64,000 nt of DNA from Membranipora membranacea (Eukaryota > Bryozoa > Gymnolaemata > Cheilostomatida > Membraniporidae): contig OU612069.1 in assembly GCA_914767715.1 (NCBI GenBank), forward strand, positions 1,548,001 through 1,612,000, given 5' to 3'. Below the pieces are notes generated by a model. That model did no database searches and was not told the DNA's origin. It saw only the letters and a program-made list of their open reading frames with translations. Below, piece after piece: positions 12,201 through 23,300 of this stretch. Position numbers and translations under genes: made by a program. Each line of letters opens with the position of its first letter. The first letter of the stretch is position 1.

Positions 12201-13365
12201 TTGGCAATGAGAAAGAAAGGGCAACTCTTTATCACAGTAACTGAAATAAACATACTTGCTGAAAAAAAACCAGTGATGCGTTGAAAACATTGTTACACCA
12301 TGTTTGCTTGGATGGGTTAACTTCAAAAGATATTTTGCGGAACCCATACTCATGTCAGGCCAATAATTTAGTTCATACAACTGTATGTTTGTTAAATCCT
12401 CAATAGTGAGATAATGATGTGATATTTCGTAGGTTACACATATTAGATAAGCTAGAAATCCTTGACTTATCAGAGAACACAGTTACTGATGTAATGTCTC
12501 TTCCGGACCTTCCTAGAACACTCAAGAGCCTCTCTATCAGATCATGTGGGTTACAGCTGGATGACCTCTCTTGGTAAGGATAAATTCGCCCTAGTGTAAC
12601 ACTATAAAGTTGGTTCACTTGGTAATTGGAAAGAAAGGGCAACTCTTTATCATAGTCACTGAAATAAACATACACTTGCTGAAAAAAAAACCAGCGATGC
12701 GTTGAAAACATTGTTATACCATGTTTGCTAGGATTGGTTAACTGTAGATGATACTTGTGTGGTGCCCATACTCATATCAAGCCAATAGTTTTGTTTATAT
12801 AACTTTATTCTCTTGTCAAATCCTCAATAGTGAGATAATGATGTGATATTTCGTAGGTTACACAAGTTAGATAAGCTAGAAATCTTGGACTTATCAGAGA
12901 ACAAAGTTACTGATGAAAAGTTTTCGCACCTTCCTAGTAATCTCAAGAGCCTCTCTATCAGAGCATGTGGGTTTCCGCTGGATGACCTCTATTGGTAAGG
13001 ATTAATTCGCCCTAGTGTAACATTATAAAGTTGGTTCACTTGGTAATCGGAAAGAAAGAGCGCGTCTTTAACATAGTAACTGAAATACGCATACCTGCTG
13101 AAACTGTCTTTTCTATGTTTACAGGTTAGATTGGCTTAGCTCTTTAGAGGTATTAGATGTCCGAGATAATCCCAAACTCACCATAGAGAACATTCCAAAA
13201 AAGAGTGGGCACCAGGATCTGGATTTAACGCTGCTTAGATTGAAAGAGTTGTTGTGTGATCTTTCTCTGTCAGATTCCCTCCTATCAATATCAAAAGTAA
13301 TTATCAGGCTGTGCGACCATCTGGTCTACCTCTTAGACACAAATAACAATAAATGTCTACGGTGA
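133..13365 (+). CDS. Leucine-rich-repeat protein gene, 3' part (5' end outside window)
   Basis: Coding exons read by eye: 133-273, 9072-9212, 9497-9634, 9914-10051, 10334-10474, 10760-10900, 11184-11324, 11598-11732, 12015-12155, 12433-12573, 12857-12994, 13125-13365. Every internal exon starts with one base that completes a codon split after two bases (usually TG|G, Trp) and has a length divisible by three, so all introns are phase 2 and any exon can be added or lost without a frameshift. Each exon encodes 45-47 residues, about two LRRs, of the form 'LxxLDELEILDLSENKVTDV' followed by 'LPRTLKSLSIRACGLQLDDL'. All copies are open. The terminal exon carries one more LRR-like stretch, then a non-LRR tail and TGA at 13363-13365; AATAAA lies at 13701. 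The window begins a few bases inside the intron after yet another copy. No N-terminal domain is visible, so whether this is an NLR, a receptor or another LRR protein is open. Joining exon 133-273 to 9072 across 8.8 kb is inference, supported by matching phase and by split intron homology. Confidence 0.8.
3026..3141. repeat. Overlapping perfect inverted repeats (35-bp hairpin)
   Basis: Positions 3056-3090 and 3107-3141 are perfect 35-nt reverse complements with a 16-nt spacer. Immediately upstream, 3026-3037 and 3045-3056 form a second, 12-bp inverted repeat that shares base 3056 with the first. A transcript of either strand could fold into a long stem. It is probably a MITE-type or foldback remnant; a small-RNA precursor is possible but unsupported. 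Confidence 0.75.
3460..6545. repeat. Diverged ~700-bp tandem duplication, second copy split by a LINE
   Basis: Stretches of 3460-3885 recur at 4085-4600: for example 'ccattaatccatg' at 3686 and 4391, and the 'actgggcaa/tctgggcaa' and 'cgtaggca/cataggca' neighbourhoods. The continuation at 3886-4060 ('gcaacaactctcctgatta...') recurs only after the LINE, at about 6376-6545. The copies are clearly diverged, with many substitutions and indels, so this duplication is older than the LRR array units. Confidence 0.6.
4615..6375 (-). mobile_element. 5'-truncated CR1/Jockey-like LINE with an open reverse transcriptase
   Basis: An open frame at 4795-6414 (minus strand, 539 codons) carries a non-LTR reverse transcriptase: 'YRPISLLHTIGKIAE', 'AFVDISKAFDRLD' (motif A), 'GAPQGTKLGPWLWLIYINDL' (motif B) and 'KYADDLTLY' (catalytic YADD), then 'LLGITVDQRITF' and the usual C-terminal Cys/Trp region ('LTYACPMWGS'). 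No apurinic endonuclease domain precedes it, so it is 5'-truncated. Comparison with the flanking duplication puts the junctions near 4610 and 6375, which means the first ~13 codons of the open frame come from host DNA, not the element. No frameshift is visible in the RT, so the insertion is fairly young. Placement in the CR1/Jockey group is by motif style only. Confidence 0.85.
7936..8445. mobile_element. Fold-back / MITE-like element with ~65-bp terminal inverted repeats
   Basis: The left arm at 7936-7999 (starting 'gagcctgggcaggctgt', then a G-rich 'gggtgggtgggtgg' block and 'ggacagcct') is mirrored by 8381-8445 ('cacccaggctgtcacc' ... 'cagcctgcccaggctt') with a few mismatches. The ~380-bp interior has no coding potential that I can defend. 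A non-autonomous DNA transposon is likely. Confidence 0.65.
8512..8584. repeat. Pentanucleotide microsatellite (ACCAT/ACCGT)n
   Basis: About 14 imperfect tandem copies of the 5-mers 'accat' and 'accgt', with single-base variants. Confidence 0.9.
9000..13124 (+). repeat. Tandem array of ~420-bp LRR exon+intron units
   Basis: Ten consecutive units start their exons at 9072, 9497, 9914, 10334, 10760, 11184, 11598, 12015, 12433 and 12857, a spacing of 414-426 bp. The ~280-bp introns match one another about as closely as the exons do, including a poly-A tract after 'cttgctg' and the shared end 'gagataatgatgtgatatttcgtag'. The 3' halves of the introns fall into three sub-types that recur in the order 1-2-3, 1-2-3', 2-3, 2, which suggests duplication in blocks of up to three units. 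This is recent tandem expansion or ongoing gene conversion. Confidence 0.9.
13125..13365 (+). CDS. Terminal exon of the LRR gene
   Basis: The acceptor 'tatgtttacag' is followed by 'G TTA GAT TGG', completing the Trp codon from the preceding LRR exon in the same phase as every unit. The first ~25 residues continue the LRR pattern ('LEVLDVRDNPKL'). The rest is a helical-looking Leu-rich tail with few LRR features, probably a C-terminal cap, ending 'NNNKCLR' and TGA. There is no membrane segment or GPI-like tail, which favours a cytosolic product (inference). Confidence 0.75.
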
Positions 13366-13934
13366 AAATTGTATTCGCATACCAATCCTGTTTGTGTTTG
13401 ACTTATACATCCATAGCTGTGATTACTAGTTATACGTTGGGAAAAATTTCACATTTATCGAAAGTACCAACAGTAAAGAAGACAATTCTTGCGTACATCC
13501 TTTACAAACCAATTTCATTATGTATTTAAAAAGAAACTATTGGCTGGTTGATGTCATCTGTGTCACTTAGTGAAAGACATTTCGGTTCATGTCAAACTTA
13601 ATATTAGTTTTCCATCTCTGCCAGGGTCTCCCTATTTCATGCTTACCAGTGTATGTAGTCTCTTGGCGAATGATTTCGCTTAACCGTGCCTTTGTGTGAA
13701 AATAAATCTGCTAATATTTGGCTTTCAAACCCAATTTGTTAAAGGGCCTACCAAGCAATTAGATTTTAGATCCCTTGTGTAGTGATGTAACCCCAAATTA
13801 ATTATTGATATTGGGATATATTTCCTTATTTATTCATTTTATTATTCATTGATCAATGGAATTGAAGGCAATGTGCATATAAGACTGTGTGGAACATCAA
13901 TCAGTCAGGCAGTTTTATTATCATTTATTTACAG

Positions 13935-16766
13935 ATGAGGAGGGAGTCACAAGTGCAGGCGACAAAGAAAGAGATAAGAGAACTCAGTATATATGATGAT
14001 AATTCACAGGTCACTATTATCTGGATGAGATCCAAAATTAGTGACAAGTCTCTCTTCCAAATCATAGCCGGGTCTATAAGTGAACCAGTAAATGGGGACA
14101 CCGCTGAATCTACAGTGAGCACCCACTACGTATTCAACGACCTCCTGCATGACTTCGTACAGGATAACAGTGAGAAAGCTCTCGATCCGCTGAGCAAAGG
14201 CAAAAGGAAATCACTACTATATAACAACCCACCATTTCTCGTCACCACCAGCCTCCCTAAATTTGAGCTGCTGGGTTCATCTGACGGAGACAGCGATTCA
14301 GACAGTGATGAGAGTGACAGTGATTTAGACTCTGATGATGAGGGATGCTACAGATGTGATACATCTGACATTGTCCGTCCTACAGAGCAGCCTTACACAA
14401 AAACTTACTTATACAGAACAGGTGAGCTTTCAATGACGGTTGGAGTTCCACAGAGTCCATCCCCTACCGTCTATCTTCAACAGTATGAAAGAACAATGAC
14501 TTCTAAAAAGGTATGAGCTTACTTTACCTTAAATCCAGCTGATATTTCACTGTTTCTTAGGATTGTTTAGGCATTTCAACGATGACTTTCATCAGATATT
14601 TCATGCCAATAGGACCAGAAAGTAATTTGGCGATGTAAACATTAGCCTAAATCTTCTTTAGAATGACTAATATTGCTCATCCGCAATCCCTACATATTTT
14701 ATATATTACCACAAATACATGCTTTGGCTTTCTTTTCTATACTCTCATTTCAAATTGATCTGAGGTTTTAACTTGTTCTTATGAAGCGGGCTACCATGCT
14801 CAGACCAGGATTAATTTTAAATCAGAACAAAATGATCCTCTACTTTCATATCAGGTACATTTATTTGCGTTTGGTTACAATCTGTTAATTATTTTTAGCT
14901 GTTAAGCTACACTCGAGAAAAGATGCGTGAGAAGCTCGTGAGCGTAACACAGAGTCTCAGAAAACTGCACCAGGATGACAGACCAGTCACCGACCTCACC
15001 ACTGCTGTTGTTTTAGTTAGTGGAATTCTCGAAGAAGATAATGAAGGTGAACACCGGTGTCAGACAGAGGCACTTGTGTTCTACCAGACTGGCTCTATTC
15101 TGCTCTTCAGTGGGAAAGATCTCTCTTTCTTCGGTGGTCAAACTGACAAAGGTGGCTGGATAGCATCCATTTCACACCTGCATCTAGCTAAGAAGACAAG
15201 GAACAAGAGATTACAAACACTTAATGATGAGGAGTGCCGGGTAGTCAATCTAAATGTTATGAACGAAGGTGATATGGTGAAGAACAATTATGTCTTCAGC
15301 TTTGTGAAGTATCCAGGCACCTACAAAGTGTCCGTTGAGCCTCAGTCGGAGCCAGGAGAAAAGCGTGAAGATGACTTTGAAGTTGAGATCCTTGATAAAC
15401 AGCAGGTAAATGTAATATTTAATATTTAATATTATGTTTCATGCTGTCATTTGGACAGGCCAAGTATGGCAACAAGAAAATAATTCTGTTGGGTGGCGGG
15501 GCACAAATCATTTTCAATCTCACTGTCATTCCAAAATGACAGTGAGATTGAAAATTTTCCTTTCTTGTAACAGACTTGTCACTTTTTCAGTTGTTTTTGT
15601 GTATCTATGTCATAATTACATCAAAAGGCATAAGAATCTTTTTTTAGGGGCGCAAGTCAATGTGACATCTCCACATGTCTGAAAGAATCGATGTTAACAT
15701 ACTCTGCAAAATATATTATTTTTGATTGTCAATCTTTACATTGCAGCTGACTGATGAGGATGTAGTAGCACTTCAACCTTTACCAGACATTGAAGATTCT
15801 GATTCGACTTATGACTTTCTCTATAGAGAGTCTAATACATTGGAATATGGGGACAATTTACTCGTTTGCAAACTCCGAGCAAAATCGCGTCTACAAAGAG
15901 TTCCAAACCGCAATGATAGGCGAAAGAGAATAGTGGTTCTCAGAAGTGAGCCAAGGATTCACGTTACAGATGGTGTTGTGCTGGCTCTGGGAAATAGCGA
16001 TAACATAAAGTTTCCCCACTCTTTTCAGTATTCCGATGCACTGACGACCCTGAGACTTCAAACAGAACAGCTACCAGACAGCAGCTTTGCCTCAACTCTC
16101 CTCTCACAATATAACATCAAGTTGAGCAAAAAGAAGGAAAAAGAAGTAAAGAAACTTTTTGGCGTGACGCCAAACATGCAACATGATCTTACTAATCACA
16201 CCAAAGGGGAGAAAACATCAAGAGTGTGTAAGAAGTGCTTTGATTCTGAGCTGCTAACATTCAAGTACCATCGTACTGACTTGGAGAGCCTCGAGAGAAC
16301 TGCAGAAGGTAGTTATGATAAGATAATAAGTAAAGTTAAGAAATCTGAGGTAGCCCATCACGCTGGGGATATGTGCTCTGTGTGTGAGCCACAGCTGTCG
16401 GACAGCTCTACTAGCCTGAGTTCATGTAGCAGTGGAGATAGCTCAAGCTTTGTGGACGATAAGCCCCCCTCATCCAAACGCGCTTTAGATTCATACGACT
16501 GTGTCAAGCAGTATGTGAAGAGAACTTTGCCCACTTCATACATGCTTCCTACTGCTCAGTTATCTGTTAACACCATTGCACCCCCTGCAAACATTGGCTA
16601 CCACGCCACAAAGCTGTTTCACCACATTTCCAAAGATGCCCATGTACCTTTCCACAAGCCTGGTCTACAAAAGAATACTTATGTCACTGATAAACAGATG
16701 GCTCAAGTGTTTGGAATCAAGAGAGTGTTACTAGAGAGTGACCGCTGTGTGTATCCCTTATTTTAA
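13935..16766 (+). CDS. Unrecognised ~700-aa protein, three exons
   Basis: Exons 13935-14510 (192 codons), 14899-15405 (169) and 15747-16766 (340 with TAA) join in phase 0 through clean sites (aag|gtatga, tttag|ctg, cag|gtaaat, tgcag|ctg). The first exon follows a good acceptor (atttacag) and opens with ATG, so either translation starts there after a 5'UTR intron or coding exons precede it; an unspliced start at 13887 in the same frame is less likely. Visible features: an Asp/Ser run about 120-145 residues in ('GDSDSDSDESDSDLDSDDEG'), likely disordered; a beta-rich middle ('TAVVLVSGILEE', 'VFSFVKYPGTYKVSVEP') that reads like an Ig-type or C2-like sandwich; a basic patch; and two CxxC pairs in exon 3 ('VCKKC' near 16227, 'MCSVC' near 16372) that could bind zinc. 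I do not recognise the family. AATAAA lies at 16983. Confidence 0.65.
15510..15555. repeat. Perfect 21-bp hairpin in an intron
   Basis: Positions 15510-15530 and 15535-15555 are exact reverse complements around the 4-nt loop CCAA. It lies in the second intron of the ~700-aa protein gene and is probably a MITE stub. Confidence 0.85.
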
Positions 16767-17529
16767 TGTGAGAGGAAAGCAATTTATAGCTGGACACTCT
16801 CATAGTTACATTGATTGCTCCTGTCTGAAGATTAATCACAATCACCACAGATGCACCAGGATATCTTTCTTCCTTCATGGCTACCCAACTTATGCTGACC
16901 AATACCCTCGGGCAAATAGAGGTCGTTTCCACAGCTGAAACTAAAAATTTAGTTACTAAGTGCCTATCTTACAATTATGAATAATAAACTTACATCATTG
17001 ATCAATTAAAAATCAATGATATATTTCCTACCTTTTACTGAGTTTTCATTTTCTTTGCTACTATTTTTTCCAGGTGTTCTCGTGTTCTCTCTCTCCCTCT
17101 TTTTCCATGCTTACTCATATCTCATATCACCACATTGATCAAAGCTAGATGTTTGTTTTCATTGTCTAAGCATTGAAACCTCTGACAGGAAAATTTATGT
17201 ATGTACAGCGATGGTGTGATTTTTACCAAGTTTTTTTAAGTGACTTAAAAGCATGTAAATTTCATGATGATTATTGTTATTTTTTATCATCGGTTTCTAC
17301 CAGTAGTTTACTCTTTATAGCCGTAAAAAAACCATTTGCTTTATCTAATGCTTACAGTTTCACCTGGATAGGTTTGACTTTGATAATATATTGTTATTAT
17401 GAACCTTTCTTTTGTTAGCAACAGTAAATGACGCTACCGTAACCTGAGTTTTTCCTGCCGTCATCTATATTTAGATCAAATGGAATAATCGACAATATAA
17501 TACACATTTCCATATAAAATATATATATA
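16767..17529. other. Non-coding stretch after the ~700-aa gene
   Basis: Likely 3'UTR to about 17000 (AATAAA at 16983), then AT-rich spacer. I see no convincing exon. Confidence 0.4.
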
Positions 17530-18960
17530 TTCCATGTTTATTCTGGAGAAGAATAAGTCCTTAGGAATTGTACCCAGAAAACAGAAAAATTGATAAAAAT
17601 ATGGTGTAGAATTAAAAAGACATGTAACTAAAAATCAAGAACAATGACAGGTAAAATTACAACGTACACGCAGGCATTAATTAGCAGTAAAACATTACAC
17701 AAGTTGATACACAATAGCTAGGAAAAGAAAAGTTAGAACAATGTAGCAGTAGGCTAAAATGAAATGATAAGAACTGACTCATTAATTGAGAAGTTTGAGG
17801 ACGTGGCTCCGAGTGGAATTTTTGAATGTAGCAAGGGATTGACTCAGCTTAACATGATTGGGTAATTCGTTAAACTTCTGAGCACCGAAATTAGCTAAAG
17901 CAAATCTAAAATTTTCCTTGGATAGTCTAAACCCAGAACTTTTAGCAAGCCGAGTTTCACTAGTTAATTTCTTGGGGAGCAGATTGGTATCCATTATTGG
18001 GACTAAATTATTAACAATTTTATAAAACGTCAGCAGATACAAATATTCGAAACGCAAAGTTAAAACAGGGATGTTGTAGGTCTTTCGAGTATTATCTTTA
18101 GAACTGTTATAGTCTATAATTTTCAAACATCTATTCTCAATTATTAAAAATTCTTTTTTGACATAGTCGTTTGTGATAAATAAAACAGGAGAGCTGTATT
18201 CCAGATTAGAATGTATAAGTCCAATGTACCAAAGCTTAGCTAATTTAGGTGTCAGGAATTTTCTATTACGTTGAAAGTTGGTGACTATTGGATAAAGTTT
18301 TTGTTTAATTTTACTGGAATGAGATTTAAAATTTAATTTGTTATCAAGAATCACACCCAAGTACTTAATTTTGTCAGATTGTTTGAAAATGAGATTATTA
18401 AATTTAAGTTCCGGAGGTTTGATGTTACGTTTATTAGAAATGGTCATGACATCCGTTTTACCGCTGTTTAGAACAAGGCAATTTTCACTGTACCGACTGG
18501 ATGCTTGATGAATACTTTTTTCCATAAGTTTTGTGGAAATGTCTGGGTTTTCCCAACTGGTGACTAGTAGGCAGTCATCAGCATATAGATAACAATTTTT
18601 GAGCTCCATCAGATCGTTAATAAACATGATAAACAGGAGTGGTCCAAGTACAGACCCCTGCGGCACACCAGTTATAACTCGACTGCATTCAGATACACAA
18701 CCATTAACTTTCATGGCCTGCTTTCGACTTGAAAGATAATTTTTAATTAAATTTGATGCATTAGAGTGGAAATTGAATTTCGTTAACAGTTTACTGGCAA
18801 GGATCTTATGGTTTACGCAATCAAAAGGTTTACGGATATCAAGTGCAGAAACTGTGACAAATTTTTGGCTCGTGCTTTGACAGCAGGGAACGAAATTTGT
18901 TGACTAGTTGAGTTAAAATTTGATCAGTGGATGTTCCATTTCTGAAACCAAATTTTACCA
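17530..18960 (-). pseudogene. Decayed CR1/Jockey-like LINE (RT and C-terminal region)
   Basis: The minus-strand frame at 17782-18714, extending upstream to about 18860, encodes 'SALDIRKPFDCVNH' (motif A), 'GVPQGSVLGPLLFIMFINDL' (motif B), 'YLYADDCLLV' (catalytic YADD) and 'KYLGVILDNKLNF', then the C-terminal non-LTR region. Farther upstream 'KFGFRNGTSTDQIL' lies in another frame, so at least one frameshift is present. The element is 5'-truncated, with no endonuclease. Motif A reads IRKPFD rather than the usual L/ISKAFD, another sign of decay. The 3' end near 17530 is approximate. It belongs to a different lineage from the LINE at 4615-6375, judging by motif B. Confidence 0.8.
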
Positions 18961-20357
18961 AAAGAATAATTTGGCAAGATGGTAGAACACGGTAGAATTG
19001 TCAGGGAGAGGTTATATTGATGAGATGAATAAAAACAAAACCTGCTCTTCCTTCAACTTGTGGGTGTCAAAAAAGAAACTCTGTTCTGCCTTATTTGTTG
19101 AAAGTTGAGTCCTATCCATTTCCAGTTTTATTCCTTTTGTTCCTCAATGACGACCTTTTGTTCTGAAAAATCCAGTGAAGCATCACTTCTACTAGAGGGT
19201 CAGCAGCTTTGCACCTAGGTCTTCTAGTTTATTTCATAAAGTATTATTGAAAGTTAAATAATAATTGAATAACAATGGTGCAAAACAACTTAATTAAAAA
19301 GAAATGGAAAATATGTCGCCAGCCATCGAGAAATTTAAGATATGGGAAGATACTATCCAAGTAGTCAAATATTAAATCTTTGGAACTGAACTAGACTAAC
19401 AGCCACTGAAGCATAAAATACTCCAGTCATGATCTTATAGCCATCTTATAAAATATACTCAACACAATGATCAAACAACTGACAGCCATTTATTCACCCT
19501 GTTATAGGTAGATTTAATAATCCTGAATTCTTATTCGTTGGTGTGCAGTCGCACACATGCCTGGGACAGGTCCTAAAACCGAAAAATGGTACAATTATTG
19601 GAATGCACTGCAGTATTTGTATTCAATATGAACAACTGATTAAAACATCCAGGCGGAGGTTGGGCCTTAAAATCAGGTGTGATAAAAGGGAATCAAAGTT
19701 TTCGGAACACCTTTTCTTCTAGTGTTCATCCATGACTTGTAATAAATGAGTTCTCCGCAAGGTGAGTAGTTTTCTCCAGCGAGTTCATCTATATAAAAGA
19801 TACTTAAGTATCACTACAGATATACATCTGATATACTGGAACTAACCTGATATCAATAACTTGAGATGGTACGCACAATGTATAACACATTTCTAAAGTC
19901 TTACTCGCCCATGGCTTACTGTCATAAGGTGAGAGGAGATTACAATACCCAGCTGTTTCCTGAAAACGAAACGGGTGAAACATTTTAAGAACAAAGAGCG
20001 TTTGCTGTTATATAACGAGTTAACCTTGGGTACATCATAATGTGAGCTTCTTTAGATCTAGATTTGTGACAAAATACAGAATTATGCTCTGACCTCCCAT
20101 GTAGTTCTAGTATAGAGTTGCATTGTTGAAGTGTTAGATATATGCCAATAATAGCTGTTCCATGACTAAGATGTCTAGCCTGTGCGCACCATTATAGAGT
20201 AGAAACTGGCTAAGGAATGATCACACCTACCAAAAAGCTTCAAACTCAGGGTTCAGGTTTCAAAGACGGTAACATAGTTATGTCGATATGACAACAAAAG
20301 ATTTACTTGTAGACTGAGTAGTAAGAAACAATATCTCACTCCCATCTTTTAGCTGAA
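18961..20357. other. Intergenic or 3'-flanking DNA, nothing recognised
   Basis: AT-rich spacer between the LINE relic and the last LPMO exon. It may hold the LPMO 3'UTR. No exon, RNA gene or repeat stood out. Confidence 0.4.
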
Positions 20358-23300
20358 TTAATATATTGATATAGGACTTACTGCAATCTTGGAATTATCA
20401 TCTCCTCCGGATAATGTAATCTGGGGTGCCGCTGTTGTGATATGGTTTGGTCTTGAGCCAGTGAATGTCTGCTGATGGCTCTCTGTTGAGTAAGTCTGAT
20501 CTGTGGAGGTTGTCTGAGTTTGATGCTGTGACTGATTATCATCTCTATTTACTTTCAGCTTGTAACATTTACAGTGCACAGAAGAACATAGTCTACAAAC
20601 CAGAAATGATAGAATGCATTTTGAACGGCTGATAATTAATTAGTATAATACAGTCAAAGAATTTTATGTAACACCAAGTTTAAATGCTTGCTGTTAAAAA
20701 GAAAACTGTGTTATGAAAAACGGCCATCGAACACTGGCAAACATCTACCCATAAAAAAATAATCAATAACCTGAAAGCAGCTTCAAGTTTTTGAAGCTGC
20801 TTTCAGGTTATTAGAATGTATTATCCGCCTGAGAAGAGAATTTTAAGGTCTCAAACTAGAGGAAGGAATTATTACATATTTTCACATACAAGTGGAGGAT
20901 AGAGGGATAATTACCTGTATAGAGGGAGAGGTAGAATACAGTTATATATACACCAGTTATACATAGTCTGTATCTTATCAGGACTGTTATATGGTGATAA
21001 AACATCACAATCCCACTGGGATGTACTTATATCATCGCCCTGAAATATTATTAGAATCAATTATGATTTTTTGTTACTACAACCCCTCTAGATGAGGAAT
21101 GAGAAGTACCAAATTCGAGGCATGGAAAGAGTAGAAGTTCATATGATTACAAGTAGAAAAAATGATGAGGATATGATTTGCCATTAAAAAACATATAATA
21201 AATATGATCCAGTCATATTAAGTGTTCAGGAATAAGCACAGGTGAAGAAGCGTGATAACCTTGTCTAAATATATTGACGGATAAAACTTTATTTTAGTTA
21301 TGATAGTTAGAAAATAAAGAATGTTGTCATCATGAGGCAAAGCTAATTTCAATAAAAGAATGAATTTTTAGATCTTGAATCCTGAAGGCTGAAATTTTCC
21401 AAAGGAATTAGAGAGGCATGATTCAACCGATTTCAATTTGCTATAAAATTACCCTCTGTATTATTGGGTTTTTTTAAATAAGCTTAATGGAATCACAAAT
21501 TTTGAGCTATGCTGCTGAGTATCATTTTATCTGTATTTTCATCACGTAGAGTCATCTAGATAAATTACCTGGTTATCTTTTTTATAGAGATGAGTTCTCC
21601 TGATTAGAGGACCTGGAGGGGTCGTAGGTCGCTCAGTAGTTCGTACAGTTGTGAGGTCTGTATTATTACCAGTTGTGTCAGAAAAAGTTGTAGTTGTTTC
21701 CCCTACTCTATAGCAGTGACAGTGATCCTCTGAGCAACGCCTAGGAAAATACATACAATAAATTACGTCATAATACAGTGTACTCCAAATAAAATTTTAG
21801 TAATTATCCTGTCTGGAGATTCCCCATCATCAAAGGAGGTTCCCACACCAATATACTATAACACTCAATAAAATTGTTGACAAGATTAAAAGAAGTTGAG
21901 GAACAATTAAAACAATTAAAAACTGGGTAATGAATATTTTGCTGTCGCATAGCGGCCTATTGGCTAAGATCAAAGTGTCATGGCTAATGGCTGATTAGTG
22001 CCTGTTTCAGTTTCTGGCAGCTTGCTGCACACTCACGATTAGGAGGTCCACCATGGCCTCACCTCTAGGATGCATTCTAGCTTGCTAGGATGTATCACAC
22101 TCTCAGTATGAGGACTCCATGCAACTTGCGTCCCTCTTTAGGGGCAGCCCACCCTCTGTTTTGTCATAAACAGGGGGAGGTAATGAAATCTCTCGGTTGC
22201 TGATAGAAATGCTAGTGCAGTGTATGAAAACATGAGTGCAAAACTCATGTACCAAGCAAATATATCGGCCTTACCCTGCTGATGCCTAGACCAGGACTGT
22301 ATATAGGATGCAAACTGACATGCTACAGGTATATGTGATACTAAATTTATGACGTATAATTGGTATCGCAGGGAGAGACAAGAAAACCACCAATGCTCAA
22401 GTGCTACAGAGAGCAGGATTACCATCCATTAAATACATGCTTATTCAATTCAAATGCTAGGGCATGTAGAAAGGTTGGACCATCAACACCTACCTTGCCA
22501 AATGCTCTACTCTCAGCTGAAAGATGGAAATCAGAACCTATAGCCCAGGCTGAGATTAAAGTTACTTTTAAGAGCACCCTGATAAAGCTGGGAATGGATA
22601 GGAGTGATTTGGCAAGAGAAGGCTAGAAGTAGAGACAGATCGTTATGTATGATGAGGAGACTAACCTGTGTTTTGGTAGTACTAGGATACTAACCTGTGC
22701 TTTGGTAGTACTAGAATGCAGTTGAATATACACCATTTATACATTCTTTGTATCAGACCAGGGCCGTCATAGGGAGCCACTGGATCACAATCCCATTCTA
22801 CGGAAGTTATGTCCTCTCCCTGTCACAACCAGATATGAAAAGAATGGATATACAGTGTATGTGGAAATAGCATTTTGCTAAAATTTTGAAAAGGCGAACA
22901 ATTACAATCAAAGCATTCATGGGGTGACTGTCTGTTTTTCTTGTACAGGTAACGATATGCCAAGTGCAGCACGGTGGAGAAATTTAGATTGGTATTATTC
23001 TCTTTTCTTCACAATAAAGATCTCAAAATTGATGATAAGATTCAAAACATCATGATAGCATTATTATTTATGTTATGATACAAGACACAAAACTGTTGGA
23101 AATTTGTAAATAAAATTCTAGATTCAAAAGAAACAACTTGACATTATTACATAAAGGAAGACGAAGTGTTTGTATTATGGGTACAGGGTATATCACCTGA
23201 TTCTTCAGAGACGAGGTCCTACTGAATATCCACTACATCCATTAATATCTAACCAGGAGTAAATTAATTAGCGTTAACAATTTGCAAAACTAGTTTGCTT

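Larger units (their letters stand above)
20358..22819 (-). other. Duplicated Cys-rich C-terminal module of the LPMO
   Basis: Exons 22819-22695 and 21039-20915 are both exactly 125 nt, phase 0 to 2, and encode the same pattern: 'G(E/D)DI', 'WDCD', 'PY', 'IQxMYxWCIxNCIL', 'LP', then Arg. The following exons (21740-21569 and 20592-20358) each begin with C-S-x-x-H-C-x-C-Y and continue as a Thr/Ser-rich linker. Each module therefore has six cysteines (WDC, WC, NC, CS, HC, CY). Exon pairs duplicated with their phases preserved point to module duplication. I do not know this module from a named carbohydrate-binding family. Confidence 0.75.

Noticed and set aside
10046-12711. Series of similar minus-strand open frames of 77-132 codons across the LRR array
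   Set aside because: They run straight through the exons, introns and splice sites of the plus-strand units and recur only because the unit is repeated. No start context, signal or domain supports them.
15434-15682. 82-codon frame in an intron of the ~700-aa gene
   Set aside because: It spans the perfect 21-bp hairpin and the intron's polypyrimidine region; its neighbours join cleanly without it.
22138-22626. Two overlapping ~90-codon frames on opposite strands in an LPMO intron
   Set aside because: Neither shows a recognisable domain or splice logic. Possibly an old retroelement tail, but too weak to call.
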